DNA of 64,000 nucleotides from Thozetella sp. PMI_491 (GCA_021432635.1 MU270046.1:471913-535912), one strand, 5' to 3'. Positions 10,950 to 22,938 are shown, counted from the stretch's first letter. Notes: generated by a model not told the origin, from the sequence alone. Translations and numbers: made by a program.

Positions 10950-13453
10950 ATGAAAATGAAGGGAGCTTTTCACCTCGTGCTTGCCGGATTTGCCAGCTTG
11001 ACTTTAGCAGAAGTGCTGGATCTTGGCCAGCTTGATCAGTATAACCCAAGGCTAGTGCGTGTTATGAAGCCGCCACGGTGTTTTATTGATTCTAATGATG
11101 ATACTCGCTAGAGCCAAGCCCCCCAGCTTGGCGGGACGGCCCTCTGGGTGTCCGGGACGGAAGGCGTCCGCTTTGATATCGCTTTCTCGACTGACGCTAA
11201 AACCAAAATTTAGGATGCGCTTAACGGTTGCGGTGACGAGCTCAACAAATGCTACCAGGAGGTCCACAAGGTGCTGGTCTCCGTGGAGCTCTAGCTAGAT
11301 GGCCAGCTCGAGAAACGCGCATTCGTAGAGATGATTTCCAAGAGCATCAAGTCGTGGGTCGACGTTTTCGTTTACATCAGTAACTACCTCCGAGAGAGAT
11401 TTCATATGATTCAAGAAGAAGTCCAAGAACTTGGCTTGTTCCTCCCCGCTACGGCCATGGCTGAGGCTTCCGGGCTGGCCGAGGCTACAGCTGTCGTGGT
11501 CTCGGCGAATGGAACGGAGGCTGGCACGATTACGCCAATTCCAGATGCGACGACTCTCCAAGGGTAAGTATACTCCTGATGGTGCAAGTGCTAGCCGCAG
11601 CGACGGGCGGTATCACATAAAGCTAATCCGCGTATCTTCCGCAGATCTGAGACGCCTTCAGTTGTGCCCGTAACTGCGGCGTCAGGTCAATTTCTCGCGG
11701 GAGACCTTATGATGCTCATGGATGACGATCTCACCCAGCGATTGGATGAAGTCATGCACAGAATGATGGAGTGCGAGGATGGCATTGAGTTTGATCGTCA
11801 GCACCCAACCCAGAAGCGCGCCGGAACCACTATCGGACAAGCGCTCTGCGGCGCCATAGGGACTGCTGGGACGCTCAGAGAAGGAGGACCTTTGAACGAC
11901 ATGCTGTATATCAATACTGGGCATGTAAGAATTAGCTTCCGCGACGCGACTGCCGCCGTCGCCCAGGCCGCCGACGTCTTGGCCCAGTTTATCCTCGCTA
12001 ATGCGCCGCTGATCGGCGTTCCAGACGGGCTTCTCGACCAGCTTCCTGCCATTCTCATGACGCTAGCGGTGGAGACTATTATGAATGGCAACCCTATTCG
12101 AGGAAAGAATCGCATCGCCTCGTCGCTCATCACGACTTCGCTCATCACGACTTCGCTCATCACGACTTCGCTCATCACGACTTCGGTTGTCACGACTTCG
12201 GCCACGCCTACCTCCACCTCCACGGGCTGTCCTGCGCCTACAGCCACCCGAGTAAGTCGCAGGAGACCACATGAAAGAATGGAGTGCTAAGTGCCGTACC
12301 ACCAGCTCCTTTGCGGATTTGAGAACGAGGATTGCAAAATAAACCCTTCAGGTACGGGTGCCAATACCACCTGCGCAGAGGTGAGTATAGTGCGCGTTGC
12401 TTTAGGAAGTCCAGGGGCATAGCTGACAATGGGACGTGAACAAAGGGCCCGTACGAAAACTGCCAGTGCCTCTCACCGGGCGGCCAATACGTGAGCCCGA
12501 TCTCTGGGCCCGAATTGCAGTCTGTCATAGCCGTATGTGATCTTCTTCGCCGGGTACCAGGGCCACCAGGGCTACAGCCGCCGCCTTCAGGCGGGCCAAG
12601 ACCGGATTGCAAGAAAGATCAACTAAGCAACATTCCCAAAAATGTCTTTGGCGGCGACAATACGGACGTGTATCACGCCTTCTGCGAAAAATGGGCTGCG
12701 AGCCAAGAATTGAAGATGACGCTAGATGCAAGCGGCAACGATCGGTCGGCTAAGAGGCGCATCCGCGGACGCACGCCGCCGCCGGATCCATCGACATGGA
12801 GCCACTACAACTTCCTTCTAGGTTTCAAGCCAACCGATGGAACTAAGAAATGTTCCTTAGATTGCAAAGCTGCTTACTCTCTCATTTCTAATAGTTGCTC
12901 CAGCACTGGCTGTAAGTCCTTCTGCCTTGCTGCTTCGAACTGGACTGACCCCTTAACAGCCAAGGGTGTTTTGATGGCCGTGACGGGCAAGATTGATGTG
13001 GACTGCGGTGTCTTCGACTATCAGATCGAAGGGCCAATGGTGGAGCCTAAGTTTATTGACCGAGAGTGTTTCAAAGCGGACGAGTTCGGCACCCACCCAG
13101 ATGTGAGCGAGGATTGGCAGCGCTACACCGCGTATGCGGTTTGCGACTTTAGAGATGGCTATGTCATCAAGCGCTCTGACCCCTCAACCAACCTTCAGAA
13201 AAACTGGCCTTCCGGAGTTAAGGGAGGTAGCAACATCACTTACAATATTTATTGGAAAGACGGCTGCCAGTACGACTTTCCAGGGCGCGACGAGATGAAT
13301 CCGTTTAATCCGCTGGGCGGCCCAGGCGCTGGTGATGAGAAGTCGTGTTTTGACCCACTTGTCGAAGACTTCTTAAAATGCGACAACCATGGAACAGGCG
13401 GGGTTGCTCAAATTGGATGTCTGATGTATGAATTCAAGGTACTGGCCGAGTGA
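10950..13453 (+). pseudogene. Large secreted cysteine-rich orphan with two in-frame TAG codons
   Basis: Exons 10950-11054, 11112-11563, 11645-12251, 12306-12380, 12446-12911 and 12960-13453 keep one frame over 733 codons. It starts with a signal peptide (MKMKGAFHLVLAGFASLTLA), then a helical domain, a 5-residue tandem repeat (SLITT), and a cysteine-rich C-terminal half ending with the pattern CDNHGTGGVAQIGCLMYEF, which reminds me of C-terminal regions of some fungal chitinase/killer-toxin-like secreted proteins. TAG interrupts the frame at 11211-11213 and 11292-11294 inside protein-like text (NGCGDELNKCYQEVHKV). The first could be removed by a 66-nt intron with a weak GTGTCC donor; no intron was found for the second. 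Both fit CAG to TAG. No function assigned. Confidence 0.65.
12119..12202 (+). repeat. 15-bp coding tandem repeat (about 5 copies)
   Basis: The unit CTCATCACGACTTCG recurs four times in perfect order, then two degenerate units (GGTTGTCACGACTTCG, GCCACG..). It encodes SLITT repeats in the linker of the secreted orphan, ahead of a Thr/Ser/Pro-rich stretch that would be O-glycosylated. Perfect copies imply recent slippage and likely length variation among isolates. Confidence 0.9.
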
Positions 13454-13663
13454 TGTTCCACCTGGGCTGCCGTAACTCTCGAGGCCACATCTTAGCAGCT
13501 CATAGGTGCTGCCTATTAATCGGACATATTGCTCTTATAGTTCTATTCTAAATGAGTCTGCTAATCAGTCGCCCTAAAGATGCTCACCCAGCGAATATGC
13601 CCTAATAAGCTGCATGACCCTGTCCCAAACACAACAGATAGGATGACTAGCTAGGTACCGTAT

Positions 13664-14684
13664 CTAGGTGAAACCAGGGGCGCTGTTCACAGATCCGCCG
13701 TCTACAGTAAAGGAGGCGCCATGCACGTAACTGCCAGCGGTACTCGTCAAAAAGAGGATGCTATCCGCAACCTCGTCCACGTCTCCGATGCGCTTGAGGG
13801 GAGTCGAGTCGACGAGTTTGTCCCGGAAAGTCGGGTTCGCAGACGCCAAGCGCTCAAATAACGGCGTCTCGATCCCACCGGGGCACACAGCATTGATACG
13901 GATCTGGGATGCGCCATATTCGTTGGCTGTTGAGGAAAATTAGCAAGAAGAGATCGATCAAGAGGATACAGGCTGCGTGAGACCTACCAGCAGTCTTCGT
14001 GATGCCCACAGCAGCAAACTTGGCAGCGTTGTACTCGATGGTTCCCGGGATGGCGACGAGGCCCGCGGCGGAGCACACATTCACAATGGCTCCACGGCCA
14101 ATAATGCGAGCCCGGTCATGTCCCTGGATCACCACGGACTCCTGCTTAAGCATGACCTGGATCGCGGCCTTGGTGTGGTGGAGAACACCCTTGGCGTCTG
14201 TGTTCTGAATGTTGTCGTAGAAGGCCAGGTCGTTATCGGCTAGCAAACCTCCGGTGGCGAAGATCTGTGGTAACAGTGCATTAGTGGTCGCACACACACC
14301 CGATATGGGTTAGGCATCATTACCCCTGCTGTGGTTACGCTGTAGTCGATCCTCTTGTACCGCGCCACAGCCTCCTGGAAAAGCTTCTGGACGCTTTCAA
14401 AGCTCCGCACATCGACATAGCTGGCGTAGACTGAGAAATTCGGGTTTGTGGCCTGCTGCTTGGCTTGCCTCGCCGTCTCTTGCAGTCCTTTCTCGTCAAT
14501 ATCACCCAGGACGAGTCCCACGGCACCGTACCGAGCGTATGCTAGAGCCGTTGCCCTGCCCATACCGCTCGCTATATGGGACAAATTGTCAGCTTTCGCA
14601 CGCATGATTTTTATATATAGCCCGCGGATAGTACTCACCAGAGCCGAGAACGACGGCCGTCCCAGTCACTTCCAGACCAGACAT
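13664..14684 (-). CDS. Short-chain dehydrogenase/reductase (classical SDR)
   Basis: Exons 14639-14684, 14324-14571, 13988-14264 and 13664-13926 give 277 residues. The cofactor loop is built across intron 1 as LGSASGMGRATA (TGxxxGxG variant), with GDIDEKG at the end of strand 2, where the Asp favours NAD(H). The catalytic part shows VNVCSAAG (Ser), YNAAK (Tyr and Lys) and, across intron 3, AVCPGGIETPLF. The C-terminus SYVHGASFTVDGG is classical. The NNAG-type motif is VTTAGI. The protein oxidises or reduces an alcohol/ketone of unknown identity in the cytosol. It lies 1 kb from the UbiA prenyltransferase on the same strand, so a shared pathway is possible. Confidence 0.92.
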
Positions 14685-15741
14685 TATGGGTAGATGATAC
14701 CTATTTGGATACCGAAAGAGTGGTTGAGAGTAATAAAACAAAGAGATCTAAATTCAAGCTTTTGTTTATCTTCAATTGAGCCCGCTACGTTTGAGAGCTA
14801 CGTCCATCATTTCGAGCGGCCGGGCTTCGAGGCTTTATAGATTTACTCGTCGCCACAGATTAAGTCTAGTTTAGTTATCTAGTACGATTTAGCTTCAATT
14901 TTGTCCCAAAGATTTGTAATGCAGCCTCCTCGACGCTGTCAATAACTATCTCCGCAAGGCTGTGGTGAGAAACAATGTCATGGGATTGAGCTGAATTGAT
15001 CCCACTCGATTGGTTGGGTCACGCGTTTACGGCGTCGGGCGTCTGGTCTGACCAATACCGCGACTGACATAGTCTGATATGAGATCACGAGGCTAAGCTT
15101 ACTTGCTGGTTCAGGCTACTATTATGGCGGCGTGTAGCGCTTGGCACCCAAGTTGGCTGTAAGAATCTGTAATCTCACCTAAGGTGAAGGCGCAGTATTG
15201 GTACTTCTGCACCGATTTCCCGGTGGGGTTTACGGCTAAATCGCCCAATTCGCAATTGGTCCGAAGTGACATCATATAGGAAAGATTAGCGACTGGGGTA
15301 GGCGTAGAAATGAACATGCGGACGAGATCGAGGGTTTGGTACTACCCACCACCCCAGAAGTTGGGCGGGATGGCGCGGGTAAGGTAAGTCAGGTATGCGC
15401 GAAATGCGTGGGAGCTGGACAGCCACAAGGAACCAGTAAATCAATTTGCGCGGGCCAATCCGCATGGTATTTTGCGTTAATGCTTAAGCGAACATCTGGG
15501 CAAGAGCAACAGACCCCTCAACTACGTAGTAGAGGATCTATCCCGCAGGCTCTGACTTCGGTTACCTCATTTCCGCATCTGCACTCCAGCATCCTTCATA
15601 GCGAGGGTTGGATCGCTTGTGCTTATGTAGCAACTAGTATCGCTCCTAACATATGAGCCATCCCACCGCTACCTTATTCTCTCCGTCACCCGAACACACT
15701 GTTAGCCGGCTCCCAGAGATCGGGAGACTACATGCCCTTAG
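14685..15741. other. Intergenic between UbiA 3' end and SDR promoter
   Basis: AT-rich just upstream of the SDR start (about 14720-14770). Short open frames at 15111-15656 overlap on both strands and show no motifs. Confidence 0.4.
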
Positions 15742-16827
15742 CTAGAGTTTTCGCAGCAAAAACTCGGACAACAAGCCTGCAGTGATGGAGAATCCGACCA
15801 TCCATCCGCGCTGAAACCACTGCCAGCAGCTCGCCGAGACGTGAAGCTTGACGTTCGCCAGCATTGCCGCCAGGGCCATGAAGGTGCCGCCATTCATGAT
15901 AAGATAGTAGGGAGTGCCCATCCGGGCGACGCGGCCGCAGGTGGCGAGGAGCGTCTGCATGCAGCAGAGAAGCAGCCACATGGCCGGCTTCGTTTGCTCG
16001 CCGCATAGCACCGCCAGGCTCTTGAGCCCCAGCTTGGCGTCGTGCTTGGCGTCTTGGTGCGCGTAGATGGTGTCGTGGATGGTGATCCAGAGCGTGCAGC
16101 CCAAGTACAGGCTCAGCACCGCGCCATCGACGAAGAACTCGTTTCCAAAGTTCATGGCCCCGTTGAGCGCGAACGGGCCCCAGGCGAAGGGCTCGTAGCC
16201 GGTGGCGACGGACCCCATCACGATGCCCCACGACACGCAGAGCCCGAGCACGATCTGGGCGAAGTTGGTGTGTCGCTTGGCGAACGGATAATAAGTCGTG
16301 CCCACGATGTTGGGCAATGTGTACCATGCGCTACCCGGGGGGAAGAAGTAGAGGACTGCGAGGCAGCCCGCGGCCTGCGACAGGGTGAAGAGGAAGGCAT
16401 CGCGCTTCGTGATGGCGCCCCGCGCAATGGGGCGGGTGCGGGTACGAGGTACAAGGCGGTCTACATCGGCGTCTATGAGGTCGTTCCAGGCGTGCGCGGC
16501 GTTAGAAAAGAAGACACTGCCGCAAAAGAGAAGGAACAGGGCGTAGCCGGTCTCGGACCAACTCAATTGCTGAATAGTGGCCCCCAGGAGGCCACCGAAC
16601 AGGTGCGGAAAGTAGATAAAGATGATGGCGGCCGGCGGACTGAGGCGGGCGAGCTGGATGTACGGGACCCACGAGGCAGGCATCCAGCCCACCCACTCCC
16701 CGGTGTGCTTCCCGCCATACTGCTGGGCGAGTGTGGTGGCCTCGGCGGACTCGTCCGAGGACTTGGCTCTGGCTTTAGATCGGGTTTGCGCCATGATCGG
16801 GAGGCGATGGAACGATGCGGGAGACAC
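15742..16827 (-). CDS. UbiA-family aromatic prenyltransferase, meroterpenoid type
   Basis: Intronless, 361 residues, or 350 if translation starts at the second Met (16794, MAQTRSK), which I find likelier by family length. Attaches an isoprenyl diphosphate chain to an aromatic or polyketide acceptor in an intracellular membrane. The first Mg-diphosphate motif is NDLIDADVDR (residues 115-124), the second DTIYAHQDAKHDAKLG; both keep their Asp residues. Eight to nine hydrophobic helices are visible. The cytosolic start GGKHTGEWVGWMPASWVPYIQLARLSPP is what fungal meroterpenoid prenyltransferases show, rather than the mitochondrial presequence of Coq2. No polyketide or terpene synthase is in the window, so its substrates are unknown. 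GC content is higher than in the flanking DNA. Confidence 0.93.
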   Translation of the reverse strand: MSPASFHRLPIMAQTRSKARAKSSDESAEATTLAQQYGGKHTGEWVGWMPASWVPYIQLARLSPPAAIIFIYFPHLFGGLLGATIQQLSWSETGYALFLLFCGSVFFSNAAHAWNDLIDADVDRLVPRTRTRPIARGAITKRDAFLFTLSQAAGCLAVLYFFPPGSAWYTLPNIVGTTYYPFAKRHTNFAQIVLGLCVSWGIVMGSVATGYEPFAWGPFALNGAMNFGNEFFVDGAVLSLYLGCTLWITIHDTIYAHQDAKHDAKLGLKSLAVLCGEQTKPAMWLLLCCMQTLLATCGRVARMGTPYYLIMNGGTFMALAAMLANVKLHVSASCWQWFQRGWMVGFSITAGLLSEFLLRKL

Positions 16828-18075
16828 GGGGGGGCGAGATTCGGTTTCAATGGCTGCGTCTCATGCTAGATAGGAGCCAGAGAGGGCAGCGCGAGCAAGA
16901 TCCTGCAGTCCGACCGGCCGGGCGGCTTTCATATCATCCCAAGGGAAGCAGTGGGTAGCAGTCCTTGCCCCGCCCCCGCCCTCCCTTAGTCCCCAAACGC
17001 TGACATGCCGTTCGCCTGGCAGGTGCTATTTACGACAGCTTCACGGGCGCCTACGACAGAGCTAACCGTTCTATCCATAGCGGGGCCACTGTTTAGGCCT
17101 TAGTTTGCGTGTGAACACACCATCCGCCTTGGCTCCGGACAACCCGACGCTAGACTGGGCGGGAGCGATCTGGCTCATCCAGGTAGACATTGGCAGGGGC
17201 AATTGTTACAAGGGGCTGCGGGTTGGGACGAGTTTGGGCAGTCTTCGCAACCCCGCGCGCCGCTGCTGCTACTCACCAGGTCAGGAGCGTCGCAAACGAG
17301 ACACCAACAGTCCCAGGTGCATACGTACGGTGTCGTAGTGTCGCTTCTAAGGGAGGGATGCGCGACTCGCTCCTCCTGCTGCGCACCGAGCTTTCCCCGG
17401 CGCTATTGGCTCGGCTGTCGGTTTGCTGCTTGCGTCAGATGCATCTACACGTGTATTCGCATGCCTCGCATATGCATTCCACGACCAGTGCCCCCGCTAT
17501 TGGTCAGGTCGTCCATCGCCGCCCCCCCTCTGTTGGTGCACGCGGAGAGGTTTGCTGCGCTGAACTGCACTTAATGCAGAACAGCTATAAAGTGCTTTGT
17601 CCTATGGGGGGTTTCAGAGCCTCAAGGCTGTTGGCTCACCGGGTCGCTGATCGTACCAACGGACGGCTGGCTAAACCCCGTTCTGCATCTCGTCCGCAGC
17701 CTCTCGCCACCAACGCCAACGCCACTGCCCGGCACGGGAATCCCGCTGCATTAGGCGCTGCCCGTTGGCTCGGCCTACACCTGCCTAATTGGCTATAATC
17801 AGCTCCCAAGCAGCCATCATCTGCATCCAGTACAGCGGGCGACCGCCCAGTGATGGATGTCGCTCCACTAGGACGGATCTCGCGCGGCCGACAAGACGCT
17901 CTGGGGGGTCTTCACCGCGGGAGAGGCTAAAAAAAAAAGTGACTCCTCAGAATAGCTACCCCGCCCCTACCATTCTGGGCTGAGAAGTCGCATAAGTAAA
18001 GGGCAAAGGCCAAGATAGATTACCCGGATTTGCTTGACCGCCTCCTAGGGTCCACGGCCAGCGCAGCCAGCAAAT
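16828..18075. other. Gene-free GC-rich stretch
   Basis: Promoter side of the UbiA gene. Several plus-strand open frames around 17105-17980 overlap in different phases and are Arg/Pro-rich, as expected of non-coding GC-rich DNA. A poly(A) run is at about 17929-17938. Confidence 0.45.
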
Positions 18076-18381
18076 CACATCATCTTTATCGCCCTCGTTC
18101 CAATTCCAACACATGGACTAATCGAGCGTAGACTGTATCCCTGGGAGCCACTGATAGCCTTCTTAGCAGGACGCACCTCGCTTGAATCCATCCACCTCTA
18201 GGGTATTCGCACCTAAGATAGGATTAGAACTGCCCGAGATGCATACCATTCCCCGGGGGTAATCCGCCACATTAATAGAAGGGCGCTTCAGCAAACATAA
18301 AAAGAACGGCATAAAAAAGGCCAACAGGGTAGATGTCGCAGTTGCTAAAATAGCTAGAATGAGTGTAACCTCCGGTAACAT
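18076..18381 (-). pseudogene. Possible membrane-protein remnant or small gene
   Basis: From the ATG at 18381 the frame opens with a strong hydrophobic helix (LPEVTLILAILATATSTLLAF, then FFMPFFLCLL) and continues YPRGMVCISGSSNPILGAN, a segment resembling the end of some fungal multi-pass membrane proteins (RGMxxxGSSxxxIxAAC). A GTGCGT donor after FKR and an acceptor at the CTATCAG could extend it to a stop near 18076. No larger gene is found upstream, so it is a small gene of its own or a decayed fragment. Low certainty. Confidence 0.3.
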
Positions 18382-19635
18382 TTTCTTTCGCCTAACACCA
18401 GGCGGTAGACATGGATCGACGTCATAGAGCTTGCCAGGCCACCCACCCCGCAGAGGAGTCAGCGAAGAGGGTGCCGGGAACTGGCAGAAGGGATGCGTAC
18501 ATAGTCTAGTCTACAGGCTACCGACGATAGTGCCGACGCAGAAAGACAGCACCGAAGGGGGGTGTGGGGGCGCATTTGTTAGAATGCAAGCTGCTGCTCA
18601 ATCTCTTCGATTGGTCAAATGGCTGCAGTGTCCCTTTGGCGAGGACTGGGGCCGGTACGATTACCGAACAGGCGAATTGGATCGTGGTTACAGCGGAGAA
18701 AGACGAGGAAAGCGGTCGGGAACTCACAATCAAGAAGCAAACAAAAAGAAGCGCAGTCAGAGTATAAGGCCTTTTGTCTGCCAATGACGTGCCCTAAGCG
18801 TTGCGGTACCTTACAGCAAGCAGAATTTAAGGTATACACGGCTTCAAGGCTGTGGAACAACAGGGACCTTTTGGCAACCATTACGTCCCGAAGACTGGAA
18901 AAGCTTAGCTAGCCCCATTATTCATTGGTCGGGCCAGGCCGTCCTGTGTGTGCGCGCCAAGATCCCAAACATGTACGCCGCACTTTTACTAAGCCCATGA
19001 TGGGAGGCTGTTGAATATATGCCACCCCGAGGGGGAAAATCCCCCCAAAAACCAGCCAGGGCCGCATCTGCTCGCTAGAGCCTAGTATCTACCCAAGGGT
19101 AAAAAGGGCAGTGAATTGCATGACTCTTTGCTATCCAGCATTCTTAGCCACTCCTCACCATCTGTCGACTTTTGGTACAGAGGAGGATGTACCTCCCTGG
19201 TACTTATACTTTGCATGTTAGAAGTAGCGTACGTCTAACCTCATCGTGCCTTCCACAGATGTATGAAATATTGAGACGGCAAAAATTGACCCTTTTTAAG
19301 ATATAAGTCAACGGGCTGCTCGTAGCCCGAAGCTCCCGGTCAGCTGTGATGGTGGTTTCCTAAATCTTGGAACTTGGTTACACAGAGTTGCCTAGTCTCG
19401 GTCAAGCAATCTTGGCATAATCTTGGTTTGCATGACTACTGAAGACCTCCAATCATTTCGGATGCTATGCGGATAAGCGGGCTGCAGTCATGCCGGAATG
19501 TGCTAGAGGCAAGTAAAGCCTTGGTGTTACAGAGTTATATCTGCAGATACCAAGGAATGGCTCATCGAGTTCGCGTTGCATTCCAGGCATAGTTTAGTCC
19601 ATGACACACATATGCTGCACGGGGGTCTTGGGGGA
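18382..19635. other. Gene-free stretch
   Basis: Plus-strand frames at 18431-18912 and minus-strand frames in the same place overlap and have no motif. No other structure seen ahead of the regulator promoter. Confidence 0.4.
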
Positions 19636-19642
19636 TATAAAG
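19636..19642 (+). promoter_or_regulatory. TATA box of the Zn2Cys6 regulator
   Basis: TATAAAG 97 bp ahead of the ATG at 19733. Confidence 0.45.
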
Positions 19643-19732
19643 ACAGAAACCTTCTCCCGTTCTTAGCATGAGCTGGTGAATATCGTGCTAAATTTTGGCT
19701 TCACATTCCCTATTCGGACTAGGCATGTAACA

Positions 19733-21620
19733 ATGACAAACATGCTCTCCCCATCGTTTTCAGTTCCAAGATCGAAAGGCTGCACTACCTGTGTCTTACG
19801 CAAGGTCCGCTGTGGTTAGTCAGCTTTCAAGGCAACAAGTCCCTTTCTAAGTTGAGGAGCTCTCGCTAACACCCCACAGATCGAGCACGGCCCAGCTGCA
19901 AGAATTGTGAGGTCAGAGGGCAGAATTGCCCCGGGTATCGGCGAGATGAATTTATCTTTATGAATGAAGGCTGGGTGGCCCCTGGAGTCGCTGGGGTAGC
20001 ACGACGAAGAGATCGGCCCCGACTTTGTGGCACCCAGAAGCAGACAAAATCACTGCCGTCGGTTCCTTACTCTAGGGCCATGGAATTAAGCACTCCAGGT
20101 CCAAAAATGTCTCTGGTCGTTGACCGGACGGCCATCTATCGCTCGTTCTTCCTATCTGAGTTTAACTCCTTAGCGCAAGAACATGGCAGTTTCGTGTTCC
20201 AAAGATTTCGCCGGGGATTTAGTCTCCTAGAAGACGCTCAAGACAAGAGATTCTCAAACTCTTTACCCTATGCTGCTGAGGCTCTGGCCAGTGGCTACTT
20301 TGCCCGTCGACACACGGATGTCCGCTCTCGCAACAAGAGCATACTCGCATACGGGAAAAGCCTACAGTGCATTTCTGCGCAGCTTGTTAAAGCTAGGGAT
20401 CTGGGCTTTGAGAGCATGGTTGATGAAGAATGGGACGATTTCCACTTTTCTTCTTTCTCTCTTGGACTGTGGGAGGTACGTCAGTAGCTCAATGATGCCG
20501 ATCCATGATATAGATGCCTAAGAGATGGCAGGCTAATAAGCAGATATCAGTTTTATAACCATCCGGATGGGCTCGCATGGATGAATCACATAAGAGGCAT
20601 GGCTCGCTCTATGGAGCTGCGAGGAATTCATAAGCTAAAATGCCACGATTTCGCCCTTGCCTCTCGATATTTCATCGTAAGATTGACCTAGTTCCGCAGC
20701 TTCTGGCCTCCTTACTCGTATTGACTTGTGGATCATTGTTAAAGATTTTGGAAAATATCGTCTCGGCCGGGAAAATGGACGCCAAGAAGTATGAATCCGG
20801 AATCGATAATTGGAGCTATGTATGTCATATGTGGCCCGGAAGTCACCATACCTGCGTAGCACAAGGGCCCCGGGGCGCGTTCGACTCTGTTCTCGATGAC
20901 CTGGCTTCTACAGCAGCTATTCGGAAACAGTTCTCGAGGCTAGCATTTGCGAGTAGCTCGAGGCAACATGCACGAGACAAAATGGAGCTAAATCAACATC
21001 TACTAACAATGCTTCGTGAGCTCGCCGCAGTTCTCCGACGCGGAGAGCTTTTTCTGCACTTTTCCCGGTCGTCTATTTCTGAGGTCTCCCCAGAATTCTT
21101 GGTCGCAAAGACTGAGAGAGTCAATATACCCGTCGAGATCACGAATGCACATCCGTTTCGCCCGGGCAACCAAGCTCCAGTTACCGTCCTTGACTTTGGT
21201 GATGCCCGAGAGTTTACCCTGATTACCGTTGTCTGGGTGACAATAATGACTACACATCTCATTTCATGCGACATCATCAATTCTTTTCTTGCTAATAACC
21301 GAGAGACGCCAGGGCTCGACCTCCAATTAGCCCAACTCCAGCAGAGCCTCCGGCAGCATCGAGCGTCACTGGTAGAATGTGCCAGGCGAGTCGGGAGGTC
21401 CATTTTATACACTGCGTTGCCCAGAAATATCCATTCCCCGATCTTTCCTGGAGTGATCTTTAAGCTTTCTCACATCGTGTTCGACAAGGAGTGCCAGATG
21501 CTTCTCGCAGAGGGGAGCAAGGAGGGCGACCTAAGTAGTCACAAGGCTGCTAGAGAGCTTTTAGGTAGCTATCTCAGGTGGGTAGGCTCTACCAGGATTA
21601 CTATTCAGTGTGACTGGTGA
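19733..21620 (+). CDS. Zn(II)2Cys6 transcription factor
   Basis: Exons 19733-19814, 19880-20475, 20551-20676 and 20745-21620 give 559 residues. The binuclear cluster (CTTCVLRKVRCD, then PSCKNC and NCPGY) begins at residue 17 and is split by intron 1 between the fourth Cys and Asp, a position common in fungi. The middle region has the FLSEFNSLAQ and NHPDGLAWMNHIRGMARSMELRG segments of the fungal regulator domain (DUF3468 type). Intron 3 (20677-20744) is needed to pass a stop just after RYFIV; its GTAAGA donor and AAG acceptor are ordinary. It acts in the nucleus on unknown targets; the nearest pathway-type genes are the UbiA and SDR genes. The C-terminal 300 residues are poorly conserved in appearance. 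Confidence 0.88.
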
Positions 21621-22938
21621 TACAATCCCAGGGACTCTGGTTTGGTTCTTGGTAACCCCATCTGTTTGCTGGGGCATGTGTACCTATCTATATCGAAGGT
21701 GAAATAATTTCTCCGATGGGTGAAGAGCAAATATTGAAAGTTATCCACAAGTATTCCTGTGATTGCTAGAGGCTTGTTGTGAGCCAGCCGTGCTTTGGTA
21801 GTTTACTCATTCTACTGGACCACTAGTTCAATTCCGGCAAAAAAGAGGATAGGGGCAAGATAGGCACACTTGTGCAGTTCAAGAGCCAACAGTGCCCAAG
21901 TTCCAGGCGATACAGCCGGAAACGATCACAAACACAGCACCCACTGGGGACTGGCCTCACATCTCTCCTTAATGCTGTACTGTGGGTCGGACCTATGAAT
22001 TCAGCAGGAAGTAACCCGCAAAGGAACCCGCCATTTGAGGCTACCAATACGCGAAATCTCGATGAGAGACACGCATTGAGTGATAGCATTATCAATAACA
22101 GCAAAGTCGAAGATAGAAAGTGCAGCAAATCTTAGTCTCCAGGCTTTGATCAATTGTCTTCTACCATCGAATTTTACAGTGCATAGTAATGCCCCGCAGC
22201 TAGAAAGATATGCTCAAGTGAACCTACCTTACCTTGCAGCGAAACCGTAGCACCGGGCGAAACTAGCTTCATGCAGCCTTAAGGACTTTTGCCTACAGAT
22301 GCTCTACAACGCTGCACCTAAATCCTCTAATCTCCAATGGACCTATGCGGTCCTCAGTGTTGTTGCTAGTTACCAGCATAGCCGTAGCTCACCTCCCCAT
22401 CCTCTCTGCTACGAGAGTAAGCTGGATCGTAAAATTTTAAAAGTAGAATGCCATCCGATCGTGGACAAGTGTCCTGGCGTCTATCTGATCTCGTGGCCTT
22501 TTGTTTGGCTCCTGGACGACTCAAAAGTCCCTACTCCGGCTACTCACTGTAGTAGAACTCACCATCTGGGGCATTGGTATGATGTAAAGAACATACATTA
22601 CCAGCGCTTCATCTAGAACCTTAAGGCCTCAGTTGAACACTATCTCAAGTAGCAGTTACAACAACAACGAACTGTTTTGGATCGAAGAGGAGCTAATGCA
22701 CTTCCAAAAGTTCCTGTAGTGGGGCGACGGATCGGAGAAAACTGTAAAAGGGCGCGCCAAGACTTTGTGCCGATCAAAGGGCGCAAGCCGCGCTAGTCCA
22801 GATTCGTAACCTTTAAAGTATCCCAAATTGGAACCATCACTAACAAGCTGTCGTGAGTTACGGTGCACGCTTCATTTTTCTTCACATTTGCTCTGACTAC
22901 TTCACTCTAACTCTCAATATATCGTCGAATAATACTAG
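21621..22938. other. Gene-free stretch
   Basis: Ends with the leader of the methionine aminopeptidase gene. Open frames at 21823-22868 are antisense pairs without motifs. Confidence 0.45.

Noticed and set aside
15728-16869. Long frames on both strands overlapping the UbiA gene (for example plus 16042-16869)
   Set aside because: Arg/Gly-rich shadows created by the GC-rich third positions of the prenyltransferase.
17105-17983. Several overlapping plus-strand frames
   Set aside because: All three phases are open in the same GC-rich DNA, which is a composition effect.
21813-21845. Possible tRNA T-arm (AGTTCAATTCC)
   Set aside because: No matching acceptor stem, D-arm or anticodon arm within 90 bases.
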